From NCBI GenBank assembly GCA_007922225.1, contig ML679959.1:29616540-29680539 (forward strand): a stretch of DNA of 64,000 nucleotides, written 5' to 3'. Positions 59,001 to 64,000 of this stretch are shown in pieces. Numbering within the stretch: the first letter of the stretch is position 1; each line of letters opens with the position of its first letter. This stretch comes from Emydura subglobosa (taxonomy: Eukaryota; Chordata; Testudines; Chelidae). The notes beneath the pieces are model-generated. The model did not search any database. It was not told where the DNA came from and saw only the letters and a list, made by a program, of their open reading frames with translations. The translations under genes were made by a program, and so were the position numbers.

Positions 59001-60815
59001 CTATGACAGCTGCGTGTAAGTCCAGCTGTCATTCTCATAGCTGTCTGAGGGGGTGGATTGAAGGGGGTAGCGAGATGGTCCGTGACTTTGGTAGGACTGT
59101 GTAAGGGGAGTTGGTGGAGTGCAGGGGAAGAAGTTCTGTTGTGGCTGAAGGAGGGGGTGAGCTTGCATGAACTGTGTCTGCAATGACACTATTGTCTTTA
59201 GAAGCTCTGTGTGCTCCCACATGGCCTTGAGCATGCGCTCATGGCCAGCTAAAATTCTCTCCTGGTTTTCCTTCCGTTCCTGTCTGTCCATCTTCTGAGA
59301 CTCTGACATAGATTGTCTCCATGCCCTTTTCTCTCTTTTGGATGCCTCAAAGGACAGGATGAGTTCCTGGAACATCTCCTCCTTTCTTCTCCGGGTTCAC
59401 TTCCTTATCAGTTGTAGGCGGTCTGCTGGCGTAGGGGCCTTGGCTGCGAAGGTCACGTCTGTGTAAGAACAAGAAACAATGAACAAAGCCATTATTGTGA
59501 GTGTCTTGACAGTACACATGAATCACTGTGAAACACACTTCATTCTCACTTTCCACCTGCGCAGAGTACAGCTCCTTGATCATCCTGAGAATGGTGAGTT
59601 GGGGGGGGGAGAGGAGGACCATACAAGTATGTCTAGGTTCTGGGTGGCTGGGTGGGTGCTTGCTTGGGCCATAAATGCAGTTTTATAGGGAAAGCAAATT
59701 TCAGAATGTGCCACCGTTCTTCACAGGCAAGGGCTGTAAAAGCAGATATCTCGCTCCTTAGAGTCACCAAGGATGCTAGGATGCATCTCCTCCAGGCGAG
59801 CAGCTTCAAACTGGGTCCCTATGCTGCACGACTGTGTGCTGCTTTGGTCCCCACTCAAGTGATTGCCAATTGGCATGGGAAAGTGACCTACAATGAGAGC
59901 AGAAACACAGCTGCTCTGCCCAGGAATCTGAGGCAGAGAATTGGGGAGTACCCCCAAAAAAAGTTTCCTAGAGGTCACACCGGAGGATACCTGCGAAAAC
60001 TCAGCATGCATTAACGTGCTTCTCAGCTGTACTGCCTAGATGCACAAGGGAATGGGAAAGCACATGCAAACACAGCTACTCCTGTGCATTTCTATCCCTT
60101 CAACTACCTGTATGTTTTAGCCAACTAAGGACCTGCATACCTCCAATACACAAGCAGCATCAGCTTCCAAAGACTTACCAGAGCTCCCCTCTCCTGCATC
60201 CTGAGCTGAAGGGCTGGGGCTGGCTGTAGCCTTCTTGGGTTGAGAACAGCACCTGACTCCCAACCTCAGCAACCGAACTTTTCCCTGGCTCCGGGCCATC
60301 CTCCAGTTCCACTTCCTCGTCAGTGACCTCTTCTACGGGCATCTTGGGGGTGGATGTAGGGTCTCTGCTGAGGATGGATTCCAGCTGTTTGTAGAAATGG
60401 CAGCTCTTTGGCTCTGCACCAGAGCAACGGTTTGCCTCCCTGGCCTTGGCCACAGCTCCTTGATTTTAGCTCGGCACTGCAGCATGTCCCACTCATAGCC
60501 CTTCTCCGCCATGGCACAAGAAATCTGGCCATAGGTATCAAAGTTCGTTTGGCTAGTTCGGAGCTGGGACTGCATGGCAGACTCCCCCCAAATGCTGATC
60601 AGGTCCAGCAGCTCCCGTGTGCTCCAAGTGTTTGGTGCATGGAACTGGCATAGTGAGCTGGGAAGATGAGATGTGAACTCTCCATGCCAACCAAGCAGGA
60701 AGTGGAATAAAATTTTCAAACCTACTGCGACTGTAAAGAGGGAGGGGCAGATAGCTGCAGAGCAGTGGAGTGCAAATGGATGTCCAGAGTGGTCAGGACT
60801 GGCACTGTGGGACAT
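59001..60815 (-). pseudogene. Harbinger accessory Myb/SANT-like protein, two exons, broken
   Basis: The second gene of the element, convergent with the transposase; such proteins bind the transposon ends. Exon 1 carries the trihelix/Myb-like domain at about 60645-60400 (WSTRELLDLISIWGESAMQS, TYGQISCAMAEKGYEWD, QCRAKIKEL, CSGAEPKSCHFYKQLESIL), then an acidic linker. It ends at 60179 at a GTAAGT donor. A 720-bp intron (60178-59459) ends TTCTTACACAG. Exon 2 (59458-59001) encodes a charged, probably coiled-coil region (ASKREKRAWRQSMSESQK, QERILAGHERMLKAMWEH) and a Pro-rich tail ending SWTYTQLS. The splice keeps phase 1. Breaks: frame changes near 60440 and 60240, and a TGA at 59399-59397 in exon 2. 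The exact start codon is uncertain; the upper limit given is the first ATG of the open frame. Confidence 0.82.
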
Positions 60816-60950
60816 TTCCGGAGGTCGCTTACCATGACAAAAACATACAGCAGTGTCTACACTGACGATTTGTCGCTAAATGTTTGTTGTAAAAAGCTCT
60901 ACACCTCTCGTCGAGGTGGTTTTATTTTGTCGACAAAACAGGGCAGTTTT

Positions 60951-60980
60951 GTTGACAAAACTCTCTACTGTAGACCGGCC
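60951..60980 (-). repeat. Right terminal inverted repeat of Harbinger
   Basis: Reversed it reads GGCC, GGTCTACAGTAGAG and AGTTTTGTCAAC. Mismatches to the left repeat are few. Confidence 0.88.
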
Positions 60981-60983
60981 TTA

Positions 60984-62599
60984 TTCTCAAGAACTGCTGA
61001 GGAAGGTGTGGAGGAGATCTACAGCACTTAGCACTCTGAGACAACGTTCCATTTTTGGGGTTTGAATTCTTTGCATTTCACTTCTTCTTTATAGGCACTC
61101 TTCACAGGCTGCAGGCAAGGACTACAGGGCTACAGGGAAGTCATTGTTGTGACAGATATGACAGTACCTTGCAATATCCTGGGCAAACCTAATGGAATTA
61201 CATTTAGTCCCTTTAGGGTCCACTGTACTGAAATTGCCAATGTCTGTGTACTGTTGTGGGATTGTATGGAACTTTGTTAGCAAGAAAGCAGGATTAACAC
61301 AGTCTCTGGGCGATATAAGGAACTTCAAAGGACTTTTTGGACAATAGGTGTGAAGTGGGTTTCCTAGGAAATACTTGGGGGTGAGGGTAATGAAAATGAC
61401 CCACTTCAAATCCATCCTTCAGAAGCCACACCTTGGGGGGGAGAAACCTGTTGCTTACTGATTACCTGCTCCTGAAAACTTCAGCTCAAAGTCCACCAAC
61501 TGTTTAAAGAAGGGATTAAACCTTTCAGGCGTGTGCTAGTCTGAGCTGAGGCTGTAATGAGCCCCCTTTGAGGTAGGAAGGACTTGCCAGAGCCCTTGTT
61601 GGAAGTGGGGGGATCTCTGGTAAGTTTAATTGGAAGTATGTAGGTTCTTTTATTATTTATGAATGTGTTTTCTCCATAGTGCTGGTACTTTAAATAGGCT
61701 TGCCGAGGAAGAGCTGTGTGGTAACTTATAGCTGTTGCAAATTACAGTGTGTGCCATCTCTGAGGGGAGATGCAAAGCAGGCCTGTTTAGGCAGACTGGC
61801 TTCTGCTGGGAATAACACAGTGAAGACAGGGAACTGTTCAACCGGGGAACACCCCAGTCAGAAGGGAGAGAGATGCAGCTCTCCGCCCAGCACAGGTGAC
61901 CACCCGAGGAGCTGGAAAGCTGAGAGAACGAGCCCTTGCTGTACCGCAGAGGGGAATACAGGTGCACCTGCCCTGAACCGTGACAAATGTTAATTTATGG
62001 CACTTATTCTGTCAGTTTCTAGAACGCTCTCCTGCCTCGAGCAGGAACCTGAATACAAGACAAACATTAATTAAAAATGAACCGTGACAAAATAAGCCCT
62101 ATATACCCACAACCAACTGCCATGATCCCCGCCTTTGGACAGAAACTTGACTCAAAGATGATCCATGCACCTGGCCCTGAAGATAGTGGAATCGTGTTGT
62201 ACTGACAGGAGAACTGAATTCCAAGTTAGGGTCCCCGGTTGAGAACTCCACTCGTTCCCTGATGTTCAGATCTAGCAGAACCGACCTGGCTGATCTACGC
62301 TGGGATGGTGTTTAGGCAAATAGCTCGGTGAGCTCTAAGGTATCATGGATCCAAACTATCTGTACGTTTTTCCAAATTAAAGACTTTGAACTGCACTTGC
62401 AAGAGAATGGGAAGCTAATGCATTCTACAGAGGTGCAAAATGCTCCAGCAGACTTTCCTGCAATCAGGCTTGAGCTATACATAGCTCGATATCAGGAAGA
62501 AGCAGTCATTACCTTCTCTCCAGATACAGACTATATGTCTCTGCTGAGATCAGGTTTACCATTGGCCAAAATGTCAAATAAAAACATAGTAAGACATGA
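60984..62599. other. Intergenic, nothing recognised
   Basis: Sequence right of the Harbinger copy. No exon or repeat family was assigned with confidence. Confidence 0.45.
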
Positions 62600-62775
62600 T
62601 CCTTACTCCTTGCAATCTAAACAGATGGGTGGGGGAAAGGAAGGATAATTATCCCCATGTTACTGATAGGGGACTGAAAGATTAAGTGTCTTCCCTGTTG
62701 TCATACAGGTAGTCTATTTCAGTCAGGACTTAAACCCGGACCTCTTGCCTTGCAGTCCAGTGCCTTAAACACGGG
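62600..62775 (-). mobile_element. MIR-like SINE, antisense
   Basis: 'cttgcaatctaaacag' tail, then 'ttatccccatgttactgataggggactgaaagattaagtgtcttccctg' and 'caggacttaaacccggacctcttgccttgcagtccagtgcc', the reversed MIR body. Confidence 0.75.
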
Positions 62776-62860
62776 CAACCCTTCCAGTTAGCTCTCAAGT
62801 GTGTTCATCTATTGCAGAAATGTATTCATGTTCTGCAACTTATATTTTATAAAATATAAG

Positions 62861-63050
62861 GAATTCCATACCGGGTCAGACCAATGGTCCATCTAGCCCA
62901 GTATCCTGTCTCTGACAGAGGTGTTCCCTTTACCAAATCCATGTTGACTCTTCCCCAACAAATTATGTTTATCTATGTGTCTGATCATTTTGTTCTTGAC
63001 AATAGTTATATACCCTCTTTCGTTAAGAAGTGTCTCAAAGCACTTCTGAT
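62861..63050 (-). mobile_element. CR1 3' end joined to inner CR1 sequence, antisense
   Basis: 'ggaattccataccgggtcagaccaatggtccatctagcccagtatcctg' is the reversed terminus of the GACCCAGTATGGC CR1 group, the same group as the sense copy ending at 24885. The following 'ccaaatccatgttgactcttccccaacaaattatgtttatc' derives from an internal part, so the copy is internally deleted. Confidence 0.85.
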
Positions 63051-63689
63051 ACCTATGTCTCTTTCACAAGGCTCAAATTCATTTCAAAGGCTTGGTGACT
63101 CACAAAGCATGGTGATTCACAAGGGTCAAATTCATTCCATTACAAAGGCTATTGAACTGAAGAATTGAAAGCATTGTACCATTCACCTAGGGGAAATCCC
63201 CTTCATTGCATTAACTTTCGTGACTGCTTCCATAGGTCATATAATAATGTGACTCATAATGAGGGCTGTGCACTTGTACAAGGACACCTTCAAAGATGGT
63301 AATTGTGTAAAGGTTCAGTGAGCGGAGACCTGTGCTCAGAGTTTGGATCTGTTGGTCACTGGCAAGTGTAAGAAAATTGTAACCAAATGAGTTGAGTTAA
63401 CAAAATAACTTCATAAATGGATATGAATGTTGAAAGGCTCCATTCCTCATCCATACTGATGATTGAGAGGGATGACAAGTGAGCACTATAAATACAGCAG
63501 GCTTTCACCTTCAAAAGAGGCTAGAGATTATGGCTGCAACAGCTTGAATCACTTTCCAAGAGCCTGATTTTCAGAGGGAGGTGCCCCATGACATCTGATG
63601 TGCAGGCCCATTTGAGGGGGTTTCACCTTGAGCACCTAAAAACCCAGGCGTCCAAAGTCGCTAGTCACTTGTGAAAATGTAGGCTATTC

Positions 63690-63800
63690 CCACAGAAGTA
63701 CAGAAATGAAGGGCTGGATGGAACCTTGAGAAGTCATCAAATCCAGGCCCCTGGGCTGAGATGGAGCCGGTATCATTGTCTATTATGAAAGTTACCGGAC
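63690..63800 (-). mobile_element. CR1 3' end, antisense
   Basis: 'gaagtacagaaatgaagggctggatggaaccttgagaagtcatcaaatccaggcccctgggctgag' is the reversed end of a third CR1 type. Confidence 0.75.
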
Positions 63801-64000
63801 ACTTCCCATTATAAGACCCTGTTTTCAGTCCTCTCAATACATTCCTGCCGGTGCGCAGGCAGTGAAGAGATACCAATGCAGAGGGGACAAGATCTGGACC
63901 TGCAGGGAGACAGGAGGGTTACACTGAGGCAAGGAGCTGAGTGGGGAAGGGGGACTGGGAGTTGAGATCAGGGTGGGTGGCTAGCTGGGCAAGGAGACTG
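63801..64000. other. Window edge, nothing recognised
   Basis: Purine-rich sequence without a recognisable feature. Confidence 0.5.

Larger units (their letters stand above)
57203..60980. mobile_element. PIF/Harbinger DNA transposon, full length, two genes
   Basis: 3778 bp bounded by TTA at 57200-57202 and TTA at 60981-60983, the expected target duplication. The left end GGCCTAGTCTACACTAGA and the right end (reversed) GGCCGGTCTACAGTAGAG begin terminal inverted repeats of about 28 bp that run on into AGTTTTGTCAA. Inside are a plus-strand transposase and a minus-strand Myb/SANT-like gene that converge on a shared polyadenylation region. That pair is the hallmark of Harbinger elements, in which the Myb-like protein helps recruit the transposase to the DNA ends. 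Both genes carry stops and frame slips, so this copy is no longer autonomous. Confidence 0.93.

Noticed and set aside
1..64000. CRISPR arrays, bacterial operons, phage or plasmid systems
   Set aside because: No regularly spaced repeats or prokaryotic gene layout. Intron signals, LINEs, SINEs and a vertebrate CpG-island gene show this is animal nuclear DNA.

Overview
This is a stretch of a vertebrate nuclear genome, almost certainly from a turtle (Testudines). The evidence is the repeat content: CR1 LINEs with the sauropsid 3' end, L2/MIR-like tails, GTCTACACTAG-ended Harbinger MITEs and an autonomous Harbinger copy of the kind I associate with turtle genomes. There is no bacterial organisation. 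The order is recognised from repeat families and one host gene; the species cannot be named from the sequence alone.

Only one host gene is supported. Exon 1 of MB21D2 lies on the minus strand (coding part 12865-13069) inside a CpG island of about 1.1 kb. It ends in a phase-1 GTGAGC splice donor. Everything to its left (1-12864) is therefore the 5' part of MB21D2 intron 1, and everything to its right is promoter and upstream intergenic DNA. Exon 2, which should encode most of the protein, lies outside the window. Intron 1 holds one 100-N assembly gap, several MITEs, an antisense L2 copy, MIR-like SINEs and a near-perfect long hairpin at 3686-3944.

The upstream region (13.8-64 kb) is a repeat landscape with no recognisable host exon. 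It has CR1 fragments in both orientations (13.8-14.9, 19.4-20.8, 22.8-24.9, 33.3, 36.9, 42.3-42.9, 47.1, 62.9 and 63.7 kb), a different LINE with a YADD box (48.85-49.5 kb), hAT-like MITEs (14.9-15.1 and 15.8-16.2 kb), LTR-like sequences (23.0-23.8 and 31.9-33.0 kb) and many MIR/L2-tail SINEs.

Two areas are the most informative. At 51.5-56.5 kb a Ty3/gypsy-type pol remnant is split by an antisense 3.84-kb LTR element (target duplication AGCTG). The 3' LTR of that element was in turn hit by a solo LTR (target duplication TACAT), giving three nested layers. At 57203-60980 there is a whole PIF/Harbinger transposon with TTA target duplications, terminal inverted repeats, a plus-strand DDE transposase pseudogene and a convergent minus-strand Myb/SANT-like pseudogene with a recognisable GT-AG intron. 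Short MITEs in the MB21D2 intron share its ends, so such a two-gene element is a plausible source of the enzymes that moved them.

I see no CRISPR array, operon, tRNA, rRNA or other cellular gene system, and I do not claim a new system.
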